A stretch of 64,000 nt of DNA from Shewanella sediminis HAW-EB3 (GCF_000018025.1 NC_009831.1:4960001-5024000); one strand, 5' to 3'. Shown: positions 17,802 to 27,262, numbered from the stretch's first letter. Notes: a model not told the origin generated them from the sequence alone. Program-made: numbers and translations.

Positions 17802-17885
17802 ATTCTTCTTATTGTTATTTTTATAAATTAATGACAAGAGCAAAATGGAAATTCGGGCTAAAGAACATCGAAAAGCCTCTGGCAA

Positions 17886-18200
17886 TCTAACCTAATTGAG
17901 TCCTCCGTTCTGTGAGCTCTCTCAAACCTCCCCCTAACCATTAAACCTAACAACAAGAAAAACAAAGAAAAAATCAAAGAGGAGAGATCGAGGGCTCGTG
18001 AACATTAGCAGTGTAGATGCAGCTGCGGACGTTGATGGCATGGATGCCATCGTCGAGCCTCCATGGAAGGATTTACGGCGTTTCGCAGAAGTAGCTGCAC
18101 ATTGGCCCACCGCAGGTGATAGACACCAATGAAGATTGGATCTTCAATGGACTAAACATACACCAACTCCCCCAACAAAAAGCCTCCCTCCATTGAGGCC
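17886..18200. repeat. Non-coding region with probable dispersed repeat element
   Basis: No gene is apparent. The part from about 17990 to 18150 contains the near-perfect dyad GATGGCAT-GG-ATGCCATC (18032-18049) followed by CTCCATGGAAGGATTTACGG and a related stretch. This matches the style of a repeated intergenic element that I recall from Shewanella genomes. The copy number elsewhere cannot be seen here. Confidence 0.5.
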
Positions 18201-20042
18201 TTAATGATCAATAGCTTTTGGCAACACTATCTTCACCGCACAGCCCTGTTGCCAGGGAAGCTCTTGTTCCTTGGCGAGCTCACTGCAATTTTGAATGGTG
18301 AACTGGCCATCATGCTGAGAGATCACATCTTTACAGATGGCTAACCCTAAGCCCAGACCGTCTCGTTTGGTAGAGCAGAATGATGCCATTAACTCATGGG
18401 CTGACTTCTGCAGCCCCGGGCCATTATCGAAAAATAGCACCTCTACTGAGTCGACCCGATAATTCACCCAGATACTCACTCTCTTGTCACCATCACTACT
18501 GTCTTTAACGTCCCCGCCGAAGGCGTCTAAACTATTTTTGATGATATTGGCAATCACCTGGCTCAAACCAACCTCATCGCCTTTGAGCTGAAAGGGGGTG
18601 CCGTGAGTGTTGATTTTCGCTTGCACTGAGTGCCGTTTAAACTCGGCGGAAAACAACACTAATGAGTTATTCATGACCTCATCGAAGTTAATCATCTCGG
18701 CCGATGTTTCTCGTCGTTTCAGTAACCCTCTGATCCGATGAACTACGGCGCCGGCTCGCAGGGATTGCGCATTGATTTTCGCTAATATTTCATAGGTTTC
18801 TGCGTCCGCCTTTCCCAGACTATTGAGATGCATCATGCCCCCTTCACTGTATTGAGTGATGGCCGCTATGGGTTGATTCAGCTCATGAGCGAGTCCGGAA
18901 CCTATCTCCCCTAAAATTGCGGTACTCTGCAGGCGCTCCAGCTGCAGGGCCTTGTCCTGTAGCTGTCTCTCGGTATCGATAAGAAACTCACTCTTTTGCC
19001 TGAACTTGTACTCCAGCCAGAGGTGATAAACCGTCGAAATAAGGAAGAGTAACAGCAGCGCGCCTCCCCACTCCTTGTTTCTCTCCATCCATTTCAAGAC
19101 AGTTTGATAGAGCGGCGGTGGCGGAGTTTTCAACTGTAACTCTTTAAAAAGTTTGATCACCTTGAGTTGGCTAACGGGGGCGGTCCATCCCATAGTTTTT
19201 GCGCTAATCGCGGCTTCGTCACCGGGCTCTAAGTCATACAGCGCCTGGGTTATTGCCCGTGTTATCTGAGTCGGCACCGTCTCGGCGGCGGCAAATGACC
19301 AATTGGGATAGAGTTGGGTACTGACCAGGCAGTCGTACCCTTTGGGCAAGGTGGGGTGAATAACCCGAAAGTCCTCTTTCTTTACCAGGCCACTGTCTAT
19401 CATCTCTTCGAGGGTACAGAAAGGCGTGATCGCCGCCTCGACGGTTTTATCCCTTACCTGATAGACGATGGGTTCCAGTGGAAAACCTAAGAAACGCAGG
19501 TCGCCAAAGTATTGCTCCGGAGAGTAGCCCATCTTATGTAACAAGCCGACGGCAGCTTGATAGCCGCCCAGCGCCTGAGGACCGCTGGCTACGATACTCT
19601 TACCTCTGAGATCGTTAAGGGTATAGATATCACTGTCGGCACGAACAATAATCGTCGCGCCGATGGCAAACGTGGTGCCTTGATGCTTACGGCTCTTCAT
19701 CGTCGCTAACCAGGAGAGGGGAAAGTTGCTGCTCAGGTTAAAATATTGGCCCGGGTTGGTGATCATAAACTGAATATCATGATTGAGCATCTGTTGGCTC
19801 ATATCTTCAAAACCTAAAGGCACGACCTCGAAATTTGCTCCCGGTACTCTTTCGGACAGATAGTCCATCATAGGCTGCCAGCGCAGCTTGCCCTGCATAA
19901 CACCATGGTTGGCCAGTACACCGACCCGCAAATGACGCTCAGGAAGACGCATGTCTGTGTTGAGCTGACTCGCCTCTTCATCGGAGTGAGCTAAGGCTGC
20001 ATTTGATATAAGCATTACTATGATGAAGAGTACCGCAGGCAT
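18201..20042 (-). CDS. ttrS: TtrS-like sensor histidine kinase with PhnD-type periplasmic domain
   Basis: A 613-residue kinase. Residues 1-18 form a signal peptide; 37-310 form a periplasmic PhnD-like binding domain; a single membrane span lies at about 327-343; then a coiled linker, the phospho-acceptor box GLAHELNQP (H386), N-box (N503), DNGPGL (539-544) and GLGLGLAI (562-569). This layout is that of TtrS, the tetrathionate sensor, and of the related thiosulfate sensor ThsS. It is divergent from the TtrR-like regulator, whereas ttrS and ttrR are usually co-directional. Linkage to otr favours tetrathionate or another sulfur oxyanion as ligand, which is inference. Confidence 0.82.
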   Translation of the reverse strand: MPAVLFIIVMLISNAALAHSDEEASQLNTDMRLPERHLRVGVLANHGVMQGKLRWQPMMDYLSERVPGANFEVVPLGFEDMSQQMLNHDIQFMITNPGQYFNLSSNFPLSWLATMKSRKHQGTTFAIGATIIVRADSDIYTLNDLRGKSIVASGPQALGGYQAAVGLLHKMGYSPEQYFGDLRFLGFPLEPIVYQVRDKTVEAAITPFCTLEEMIDSGLVKKEDFRVIHPTLPKGYDCLVSTQLYPNWSFAAAETVPTQITRAITQALYDLEPGDEAAISAKTMGWTAPVSQLKVIKLFKELQLKTPPPPLYQTVLKWMERNKEWGGALLLLFLISTVYHLWLEYKFRQKSEFLIDTERQLQDKALQLERLQSTAILGEIGSGLAHELNQPIAAITQYSEGGMMHLNSLGKADAETYEILAKINAQSLRAGAVVHRIRGLLKRRETSAEMINFDEVMNNSLVLFSAEFKRHSVQAKINTHGTPFQLKGDEVGLSQVIANIIKNSLDAFGGDVKDSSDGDKRVSIWVNYRVDSVEVLFFDNGPGLQKSAHELMASFCSTKRDGLGLGLAICKDVISQHDGQFTIQNCSELAKEQELPWQQGCAVKIVLPKAIDH

Positions 20043-20255
20043 AACTCAATCCACTGAAACTGTTTTTATCGTACTAAGTTAGACGAACCCTTGTTAAAAA
20101 GCTGTGAGTGGAGACCGATTCATCACAGGTACTTGGTACTTATACGCCTATAAAAGTTGTTTTAGTGATCTGACTCATCATACCTATCTCAAACCCTTTG
20201 AGATCAAACGGACATCCGATTATTCTAATTTGAGATCCCAACGAATGAGCCCCGT

Positions 20256-20885
20256 ATGCCGAACACACTGCCGCTTTATCTCGTCGATGATGATATCGCA
20301 ATTTTAGACTCACTCAGCTTTATGCTCGGCCAGTTCGGCTATAACATCACGGCGTTTAATAATGGTGATGACTTTCTCAATACAGTCCCCTTAGAGCGGC
20401 CTGCTTGCGTCATACTCGATAGCCGAATGCCGGAGGTCAGCGGGCAGGAGGTCCAGCAAAAACTACTCGAAATAGACAGCCCACTGGGCATTATTTTTCT
20501 CACCGGGCATGGGGATATGCCCATGGCGGTCGATGCCTTTCGAAAGGGAGCCTGTGACTTTTTCCAAAAACCCGTTTCGGGAAAAGCCTTGAGTTGTGCA
20601 ATCGACAAGGCGATGCTATACAGTCATAGAACCTTCGAGGCTCAGTCTCTCAAACGGAAATTGTCTACCCTATCGGAACGAGAGCAAGAGGTACTGAATC
20701 TGCTCACTAAAGGGATGACCAATAAGCAGATATCGGAGGCGCTATTCCTCTCTTTGAGGACCATAGAGGTTCACCGAGCTAAAGTGATGAAAAAGCTTGA
20801 GGTACACAACATGGCCGAACTGGCCAAATATTCACAGATGAGTTCCGCTGAAGATCTGGATGAGATCTTAGGCTCACTGAGCTAA
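20256..20885 (+). CDS. ttrR: TtrR/FixJ-type response regulator
   Basis: A 209-residue two-domain regulator. The receiver domain has the acidic pocket VDDD (10-13), phospho-acceptor D55, T83 and K105; the output domain is a LuxR-type helix-turn-helix (about 138-195) with the typical LSEREQEVLNLLTKGMTNKQI start. This is the FixJ/TtrR class, and it partners with the divergent TtrS-like kinase. The ATG at 20256 has only a weak ribosome site. Its target genes are probably the otr cluster or a distant reductase operon; no operator could be assigned. Confidence 0.82.
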   Translation: MPNTLPLYLVDDDIAILDSLSFMLGQFGYNITAFNNGDDFLNTVPLERPACVILDSRMPEVSGQEVQQKLLEIDSPLGIIFLTGHGDMPMAVDAFRKGACDFFQKPVSGKALSCAIDKAMLYSHRTFEAQSLKRKLSTLSEREQEVLNLLTKGMTNKQISEALFLSLRTIEVHRAKVMKKLEVHNMAELAKYSQMSSAEDLDEILGSLS

Positions 20886-20932
20886 ACCTCCTGGCTAGCC
20901 TCTCTGCACTCAATTGTTCTGGGGCAGTTTGC

Positions 20933-20954
20933 CTGCGACACCTTGTCGCAGTTT
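20933..20954 (+). terminator. Hairpin downstream of ttrR
   Basis: CTGCGACA-CCT-TGTCGCAG is a perfect 8-bp stem with a 3-base loop, followed by TTT, 48 bases after the ttrR stop. It is a plausible, short-tailed intrinsic terminator. Confidence 0.5.
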
Positions 20955-21155
20955 GCACATAAACCTTTGTCAGCTATTGATTTTAACGGCACAATTCCAA
21001 ACTGACACTTGTGCTTATTTACTCGACGATTCACTTCAGTTCCAGACGATTTCTTTCTCAGTCAACTGCCTAAGCGATGAGAGCAATTTATATATGAGTC
21101 GATTGAAGCCTGTCACCGGATATTAAAATTTAGGGAAACATCCACTGCACTACCC

Positions 21156-21192
21156 TCCCCGAGCGACTCCTCCGTCCCCCGGGGATTTTTTT
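21156..21192 (+). terminator. Candidate terminator with T7 tail between convergent genes
   Basis: TCCCCG (21156-21161) pairs with CGGGGA (21180-21185), followed by seven T residues. The loop is long (18 bases). It lies between ttrR and the convergent GGDEF gene. Otherwise the 320 bases between these genes hold no gene. Confidence 0.4.
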
Positions 21193-21205
21193 CAACATAG
21201 CTCGG

Positions 21206-22183
21206 CTAATCTTTCACTCGCTTACGGAGCAGCATATCTTTGTCTGCGGCCTCAAGCTGGCTCTCAAAATCTGTGGTTAATTCAAGCCTTACATCGCCGA
21301 TGGAAGCCGAGAAGAGAGGTAGGGTCAAATCATCGCCTTGGCGATTAAACCCATCAAGAATGCGATTGCGTATGGCATCCATATCATTGTCATCATCGAT
21401 CACGACCAGGGCCACGAACTCATCCCCCCCCATTCGCCCAATCACATCGGACTGACGCACACACTCTTTCAATACCCGGGCAATATGTTTCAACACGAGA
21501 TCGCCGACACTATGACCATGCTCATCGTTAATCAACTTAAAGTCATCGACATCGAGATAGAGTAAGCCCAGTTGACTCTCGGTACGCTTCGCCAGCTTTA
21601 TTCGCTGCTCGGCCAGCACTAGAAAGCCTCGTCGGTTGTTGATCCCGCTTAACGAGTCGGTGATGGCCAACCTCTGCATCTGCTCATAGAGGCCCAACAT
21701 AGCCAGATCGGCTTCGAGAATATCTTTTAGATGATGGATCAATTCAATGTAGGTATCTTTGTAGTCTGTCTCTTCATAATCCATCACACAAAATGTACCA
21801 AAGACCTCTCCACTTGGCCAAAAAACCGGAACGCCCAGGTAGGAGGTAAACCCATCATCGCGTACCTCAGGGTTGGTGTCCCAGCAGGGTTCGATCGTTG
21901 CGTTAGAGACATAGAGTTCTGTACGCGTCTCGACAATTCGACGGCAAAATATATTCGCATCGGGCTCAATAAGCCCTCCAGCCGGATAGGGGTTAGAGTC
22001 TTGTTCGCTGGCGATGGTAACTTGAAAGCCATTGGGGGTGTACTGCACCAGAAATCCGGCCGGCGCATCGAAAAGTTTGGCTAGTAGGTTAATCGTTTTT
22101 TGCCATTTCTCGATAGAGATAAGATCGTGTGGGGTATCCAGTAAAAAACGTTCTGTTTCAAACCCTGCATTTTTTGTCATCAA
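21206..22183 (-). CDS. GAF-GGDEF diguanylate cyclase
   Basis: A 325-residue soluble protein. An N-terminal GAF-type sensor domain (about 20-165; LGVPVFWPSGEVFGTFCVMD is typical) is joined to a GGDEF domain. The active-site GGDEF motif is intact at 252-256, and the product-inhibition I-site RxxD (RQSD, 243-246) is present, so it should make cyclic di-GMP and be feedback-controlled. The signal bound by the GAF domain is unknown. It is convergent with ttrR and has no operon partner. Confidence 0.92.
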   Translation of the reverse strand: MMTKNAGFETERFLLDTPHDLISIEKWQKTINLLAKLFDAPAGFLVQYTPNGFQVTIASEQDSNPYPAGGLIEPDANIFCRRIVETRTELYVSNATIEPCWDTNPEVRDDGFTSYLGVPVFWPSGEVFGTFCVMDYEETDYKDTYIELIHHLKDILEADLAMLGLYEQMQRLAITDSLSGINNRRGFLVLAEQRIKLAKRTESQLGLLYLDVDDFKLINDEHGHSVGDLVLKHIARVLKECVRQSDVIGRMGGDEFVALVVIDDDNDMDAIRNRILDGFNRQGDDLTLPLFSASIGDVRLELTTDFESQLEAADKDMLLRKRVKD

Positions 22184-22284
22184 GTACTCCTATGGCAAAT
22201 AATGTACAACAGATACATCTTATAACAGATCAACCAAAACTCTTAACTTTTAACCTATAGGCCATATATTCCGGGTTGTTGAAG

Positions 22285-22464
22285 GGGTCGTTGCCGACAT
22301 ATTGCCCTTGTTTGCATTAAGAGTTACATTCAGTTTTTTGATCTTTAAGCCCTATGATCAACCGCAGGCTTCTTCAGCAGTTTTCGCTGCAGCGTTCTTC
22401 TGTGCATGCCCAGTTAATGAACGCGCGGTTGCCGACAGCTTTTCCTCGTTGGCCCCCAATAAGA
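22285..22464 (-). pseudogene. Degenerate tandem copies of the regA 3' end
   Basis: Directly downstream of the regA-like gene lie partial copies of its last part. Copy 2 (about 22345-22440) encodes GMHRRTLQRKLLKKPAVDHR with its own TAA at 22345-22347, exactly 120 bases from the real stop; a one-base insertion breaks its frame farther upstream. Copy 3 (about 22285-22320) encodes LNANKGN-M-SAT before it diverges. Differences between copy 2 and the gene are largely third-position synonymous changes, so copy 2 may derive from a diverged but once functional allele. Confidence 0.75.
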
Positions 22465-23067
22465 TTAAGCCCTATGGTCAACAGCAGGCTTCTTAAGCAG
22501 TTTTCGCTGCAATGTTCTTCTATGCATGCCCAGCTGACGAGCGGTTGCCGAGACATTGCCCTTGTTCGCATTCAACACCTGCTGAATATGCTCCCACTCG
22601 ACGCGTTTAGGGTTCAGTGGCACCTCATCTACACTCTTAACATCCATGTCGACAGGGGCAGTATCCAGTGCTCTGAGCAGGGTTTGTGTATCGACCGGCT
22701 TCGCCAGATAGTTATCGGCGCCCATCCTGATGGCTTCCACGGCGGTGGCAATACTGGCGTAACCGGTCAATAGCACCATAGTGACATCAGGCAAACTCTT
22801 ACGTAGCGGCTCAATCAAGGACAAACCGTTGTCTTCGTCTAATTTCATATCCAACAGAATATGGCTGGGTTGAAACTGCCTCGCAAGCAGCAAGCCTTGT
22901 GTCACATCATGGGCTTGCTGACACTCGAATCCCTGACGCGTTAAGCGTCTCGCCAATACCCCGGCCAGAGCCAGATCGTCTTCGATGATCAACAGCTTTT
23001 TCGACTTAGATAGCGAGCAGGCTTGTGGCTTAGTTTTTGACTTAGCTTGTGAATTAGTTAGTGACAT
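22465..23067 (-). CDS. regA: RegA/PrrA/ActR-family redox response regulator
   Basis: A 200-residue regulator with a receiver domain (acidic pair ED at 29-31, phospho-acceptor D73, T101, K123) and a short C-terminal Fis-type helix-turn-helix (about 155-195, NKGNVSATARQLGMHRRTLQ) that matches the RegA/ActR family. Such regulators control respiratory and redox genes in response to a RegB-like kinase. The kinase gene lies 4 bases upstream, so they form an operon. Extra serine/lysine-rich residues (1-22) precede the receiver. The 3' end is partly duplicated downstream. Confidence 0.9.
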   Translation of the reverse strand: MSLTNSQAKSKTKPQACSLSKSKKLLIIEDDLALAGVLARRLTRQGFECQQAHDVTQGLLLARQFQPSHILLDMKLDEDNGLSLIEPLRKSLPDVTMVLLTGYASIATAVEAIRMGADNYLAKPVDTQTLLRALDTAPVDMDVKSVDEVPLNPKRVEWEHIQQVLNANKGNVSATARQLGMHRRTLQRKLLKKPAVDHRA

Positions 23068-23071
23068 AGTT

Positions 23072-24322
23072 TTAGCTTCCCTCCACAGGTAAGGTCACTT
23101 CTGCGACGGCACCACCATCCACATGTGTACCCAAAATCAATTTCCCGCCTAAACGCTCAAAACTGGCATGACTAAGCATCAATGCTATTCCCATCCCCGT
23201 TGGACTGTCCACCAGCTTATGCCCCAACTGAGACAGCAGACGCTTAGGGATCCCGACACCGTAATCACGCACCCGAAGGCGAATACAGGGATAAAAATCA
23301 TCGAAACTTATCTCTATTTTGACTCTCTGCTCCTGCAGGTGTTCATTGCTGGCACGAGCCGCATTTTCGACTAAAGAGAGCAGTGCCGGTAACAAGCTGG
23401 TATCGGTTTGCACTAAGGTGTGACTGGCCTCCTCATCCAACTCCAGCTCTAGTTTTAATTGAGGCATAAGCAGTGTGACCTGCTGCCTTAACATAGCGAT
23501 AAGTTCACCCACCTCAACCTCTACCCGTTTATGCTCGCGAATCGATTCGGTCGCACACCTGAGCTCAGTCAGAGTCTGTTCACAGCGAAACAGGGCGGTA
23601 TCCATCTCTTTGACCGCAGGCGAGTTATGTCCTAACTCTTCCTCTACCTCCTCGACCAACAGGCGTAAGCTGGACAGCGGAGTGGCCAGCTGATGCGCCA
23701 TCTGAGCCGAGGCGGTGCCTAACGCCAACAGCTTTTCCTGCCGTAACTGAGCTTCACGCATATAGGCCAGTTCAGAGTCTTGCCGCCTCATCCGTTTGGA
23801 GATAAACGCGACACTGGTGGTCAGCACCAGTGAGGAGATGACGAAGTTAAACCACATGCCTAAGTAGTGTGAGCTCATATCCATGCCGTGGTGTTGCATC
23901 TGTTCCTGGGGGACAAAGTAGAGCATCAGGCTATAGGCAAATGTCGAGATAAGGGTCAGAGACCAGGGTGCCCAACGGGGGAGTATCACTGCCGCAATCG
24001 CGATAGGCAGCAGTAACAACGAGATAAACGCATTGGTGGCCCCGCCGGTAAAATAGAGCCAGGTGATCCAAAATGCGGTATCCAGCAGCAGCGCGATAAA
24101 CAGACCCGAGTCTTTCGATTGTAGCGGGTGGCGTATCGAGAAGGTGACCCCGAGGTAGATGGTTTCAAGCAGCAGGGCATAATTAAGTGCCGGACTATAC
24201 AGGGAGAGCCCGAAGGTTTCCGCCGCGGTAAATGTCAGTCCGAGCTTGAGCAATAGACTTAAGATACGCAAGAAAGCCAGCTGATCCGACGCTCTCAAGT
24301 TGGGAAGCAAACTGTGGGGCAT
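23072..24322 (-). CDS. regB: RegB/PrrB/ActS-family redox sensor histidine kinase
   Basis: A 416-residue membrane kinase with six predicted membrane segments in residues 15-180. The quinone-site heptapeptide of RegB (GGxxNPF) is present as GGATNAF (93-99), with alanine in place of proline. The phospho-acceptor box is QMAHQLATPLSSLR (H210), followed by the ATPase motifs VENAARAS and DYGVGIP. The Pro-to-Ala change might alter quinone sensing. It is co-transcribed with the RegA-like regulator. Redox control of the nearby anaerobic genes is possible but is not shown by the sequence. Confidence 0.88.
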   Translation of the reverse strand: MPHSLLPNLRASDQLAFLRILSLLLKLGLTFTAAETFGLSLYSPALNYALLLETIYLGVTFSIRHPLQSKDSGLFIALLLDTAFWITWLYFTGGATNAFISLLLLPIAIAAVILPRWAPWSLTLISTFAYSLMLYFVPQEQMQHHGMDMSSHYLGMWFNFVISSLVLTTSVAFISKRMRRQDSELAYMREAQLRQEKLLALGTASAQMAHQLATPLSSLRLLVEEVEEELGHNSPAVKEMDTALFRCEQTLTELRCATESIREHKRVEVEVGELIAMLRQQVTLLMPQLKLELELDEEASHTLVQTDTSLLPALLSLVENAARASNEHLQEQRVKIEISFDDFYPCIRLRVRDYGVGIPKRLLSQLGHKLVDSPTGMGIALMLSHASFERLGGKLILGTHVDGGAVAEVTLPVEGS

Positions 24323-24338
24323 ACGTTAGGTCTCTGTG

Positions 24339-25124
24339 TCAGTTATCGATAAAAATCCTGGGAGCCGATGAGCTCACCTTACCCAGCATCCAATGGATCT
24401 CATACCGACTTTGTTCACCGGCATTAAATACTTCCTCATAAAGTGATAAATCTCTGTCTCTCAGCTGATGAACCTTACAGCCCGACTCGCATACCCAGGC
24501 CGTTCCGCCGGTCTGAAGTAAATTAACACTCACCATGGCCTCACCTGACTCCTTAATGTAAGCGCCCATATTCTTCGAAGCTGAGTCCCATGAGTTACCA
24601 TGCTTAATTTTATTATGACGATTCCCGGTTAACGCAATAATCAAATTATCTTCTGAAATACTCTCAACAATCTTTTCAGACATAATGAGATCTCTCTGCT
24701 CACCCTCGGAATCAAAAAACAGAACATCCAGGGTATCCGTCTTAACTAACTCGTTAAGTTTCATAAGCAAGTCATACATGGCGAGGCTCGTCTTACCATC
24801 ATGTTGGGTCCTCCATACTTCGGAGTTTTCAATACTGGACTCGAGGTGCTTCGCATCTCCATCCATTACTACCTGCCCCTCTGAGAGCTCGATTCCAACC
24901 ACGAGTCGCCTCTTTTGATTTTTTACCGCATTACAGATTATCTGATAAAACTTTTCCGGAGATTCACGGGTTCCATGGTACTCCCCAACCAAAATAATAT
25001 TATTTTTACTGTCCTTGATAACACTCTCTATTTGAGAGGGAAGTGCATCGCAAGCGTATAGGTTAACTGGTGAGCCTATAGCGGCTGCAAAAATCAGTAA
25101 TAACACTCTTTTTACGGAAATCAT
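24339..25124 (-). CDS. Secreted ChaN/TIKI-like protein of unknown function
   Basis: A 261-residue protein with a signal peptide (about residues 1-24, ending near LYA). Conserved features are GEYHGTRESP near 47-56, VGIELSEGQ near 96-104 and the late GNRHNK near 166-171. This pattern of His/Glu motifs is that of the ChaN / TIKI / erythromycin-esterase-like superfamily, which includes haem-binding and hydrolytic members. Which of these this protein is cannot be told. It lies 17 bases upstream of regB on the same strand and may be the first gene of that operon. Confidence 0.6.
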   Translation of the reverse strand: MISVKRVLLLIFAAAIGSPVNLYACDALPSQIESVIKDSKNNIILVGEYHGTRESPEKFYQIICNAVKNQKRRLVVGIELSEGQVVMDGDAKHLESSIENSEVWRTQHDGKTSLAMYDLLMKLNELVKTDTLDVLFFDSEGEQRDLIMSEKIVESISEDNLIIALTGNRHNKIKHGNSWDSASKNMGAYIKESGEAMVSVNLLQTGGTAWVCESGCKVHQLRDRDLSLYEEVFNAGEQSRYEIHWMLGKVSSSAPRIFIDN

Positions 25125-25250
25125 TCCTTAAACTCCATTTCAATGAATTTTGCTCCAATCCAATTGGATACTATAGCGATTAAGCTTTTCAAACCATAGT
25201 GACTTGTTTAGTCTGTGAGCTATCCGGGATGGTTAATAAAAGAGATAAAT

Positions 25251-27200
25251 ATGCCAGAGGCGCAACTACCACTTGTCATAGCGGGGCCCACACTTCGCCA
25301 CTGCGACTCAGATAACTTTACCCTATGGTATGTCAGTAGTGAGCCTATGAATGAGTTATCGCTGACTCTGGCTCTGAAGCACCACAGCGAAACATCAGCA
25401 CTCGTCTTTAAAGAGTCACTGAGCACCAATCAGGTGCACGCCCTCAGACTTGGAGAGCATGCCTGGCAATATATTATCCATATCAACCGGGCTCAGCTTC
25501 TGCCAGCCAATGAGGCGATAAGTTACCGACTCGACGACAGTCTACACGGGGCCATCTTTACCGGGATAGAAGCGCTCAATTACCCGGAAAATGCCACACC
25601 TGAATTTGTCATCAAACCTGACATAGATACTATGCTACACGGGTCGTGCCGTAATGCTCACCACCATAGCGGCGATGCCTTAGTGGCCGCCGACACCAGG
25701 CTACAGCAGAACCTGAGTGTAGAGGCCAGACCCGCACTCATGATGCTCAGCGGCGATCAGGTCTATGTCGATGATGTCGCCGGCCCGATGATCTACGCCA
25801 TCGGCGAAGTCATAAAACTACTGGGGTTACCGCAGGAGAAATTTGACCATGCAGCCCTGCCGGGGAGTGAGTCGATAAGCTACCATCCCGCGGCGCTCTA
25901 CCGCAGGCATAAGAACTTACTTCCCAGAACCCAGTACCCGGCTAAGACCCCTATTACTCATTGGTATAAGAACCACCCCATATTTACCTCTTCCATCGCC
26001 GAAAATCATCTGGTCAGTCTGGGGGAAGTTATTGCGTTCTACCTGCTCAGTTGGTCACCCGAGCTATGGGAAAAGGTCGATATTCCCAAAGAGGTGGTGG
26101 GTTTATCGGCGGCGAACACTAAACGATGGGAGCGGGAGTGGATACATCTGCTGGAGTTTAAGTCCGGCCTGGCTCAGGTCAGGCGGCTTATGGCTCATCT
26201 GCCAACCTATATGATCTTCGATGATCACGATATTACCGATGACTGGAATCTCACCGCTAAATGGGAGGAGGCAGCCTATGGCCATGCCTTCTCTAAACGC
26301 ATTATAGGTAATGCGCTGATTGGTTATGCCATTTTTCAGGGAATAGGCAATGCCCCCGCCAAATTTACGCCTGAAATAGCTCCCCTGCTGAATGACTTTT
26401 TTACAGTGCAAGATGAAACAAAACATGACCAGCTGATCGATACCTTGCTCAGATTCGAACACTGGCACTACACCCTGAACACCTCCCCTAAACTGGTGGT
26501 GCTCGATACCCGCACCAATCGCTGGCGTAGCGAGTCTAACCTTGCCAAACCCTCAGGCCTGATGGACTGGGAGGCCTTGATGGAGCTTCAACAGGAGTTG
26601 GTCGGTCAGAGTAAGGTCATCATCGTCTCGGCGGCTCCCATGTTTGGCGTGAAACTGATAGAGACAATGCAGAGAGCCGCTACTATGCTGGGGGGCTCCC
26701 TGTTGATCGATGCCGAAAACTGGATGGCTCATCCGGGAACGGCCAATACTTTGCTGAGTATCTTTCAACACAGAAAGACCCCGGAGCAGTTTGTCATCCT
26801 CTCAGGCGATGTGCACTACTCCTTCAGCTACGATATTCATATTCGCTTCAGAAAAGGCGGCCCGCAGATCTACCAGATCACCTGCAGCGGTATTAAGAAT
26901 CAGTTTCCGGAAAAGTTACTGCCCATTTTCGATAAACTCAATGGCTGGCTTTATGGCCACTTCTCGCCGCTAAACTTCTTCACCAAGCGTAAGCGGATGA
27001 ATATTCGTGGTCGTCGCCCCAATGGCGAACGCAGCAGGCGATTAGTGAACAGGAGTGGTATCGGTCTGGTCAGATTCGGGCCCAACGGTGCCCCCACTCA
27101 AATCAGCGTACTCCATGCGGATATGACAGAGACACACTTCAACAAACCGAGTAGAAAGCACCGGGACTCTCAAGTACAAGCTGAGGAGTCGAGCCGATAA
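25251..27200 (+). CDS. PhoD-like metallophosphatase family protein
   Basis: A 649-residue protein from the ATG at 25251, which is preferred to an upstream GTG because AAAGAGA precedes it. The PhoD-type metal motifs are visible: HGSCRN near 130, MLSGDQVYVDD near 165-175, MIFDDHDITDDWN near 320, and LSGDVHYSFSY near 520. Unlike secreted PhoD alkaline phosphatases it has no signal or Tat motif, so it is probably cytoplasmic. The substrate is unknown. The C-terminus is basic and low in complexity. It is divergent from the ChaN-like gene. Confidence 0.82.
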   Translation: MPEAQLPLVIAGPTLRHCDSDNFTLWYVSSEPMNELSLTLALKHHSETSALVFKESLSTNQVHALRLGEHAWQYIIHINRAQLLPANEAISYRLDDSLHGAIFTGIEALNYPENATPEFVIKPDIDTMLHGSCRNAHHHSGDALVAADTRLQQNLSVEARPALMMLSGDQVYVDDVAGPMIYAIGEVIKLLGLPQEKFDHAALPGSESISYHPAALYRRHKNLLPRTQYPAKTPITHWYKNHPIFTSSIAENHLVSLGEVIAFYLLSWSPELWEKVDIPKEVVGLSAANTKRWEREWIHLLEFKSGLAQVRRLMAHLPTYMIFDDHDITDDWNLTAKWEEAAYGHAFSKRIIGNALIGYAIFQGIGNAPAKFTPEIAPLLNDFFTVQDETKHDQLIDTLLRFEHWHYTLNTSPKLVVLDTRTNRWRSESNLAKPSGLMDWEALMELQQELVGQSKVIIVSAAPMFGVKLIETMQRAATMLGGSLLIDAENWMAHPGTANTLLSIFQHRKTPEQFVILSGDVHYSFSYDIHIRFRKGGPQIYQITCSGIKNQFPEKLLPIFDKLNGWLYGHFSPLNFFTKRKRMNIRGRRPNGERSRRLVNRSGIGLVRFGPNGAPTQISVLHADMTETHFNKPSRKHRDSQVQAEESSR

Positions 27201-27262
27201 ACTGCGACAAAGAGCGTTAAACCAGAGCGCTTAATTTACCGGTTGCTGTGATGGCTTACCTT

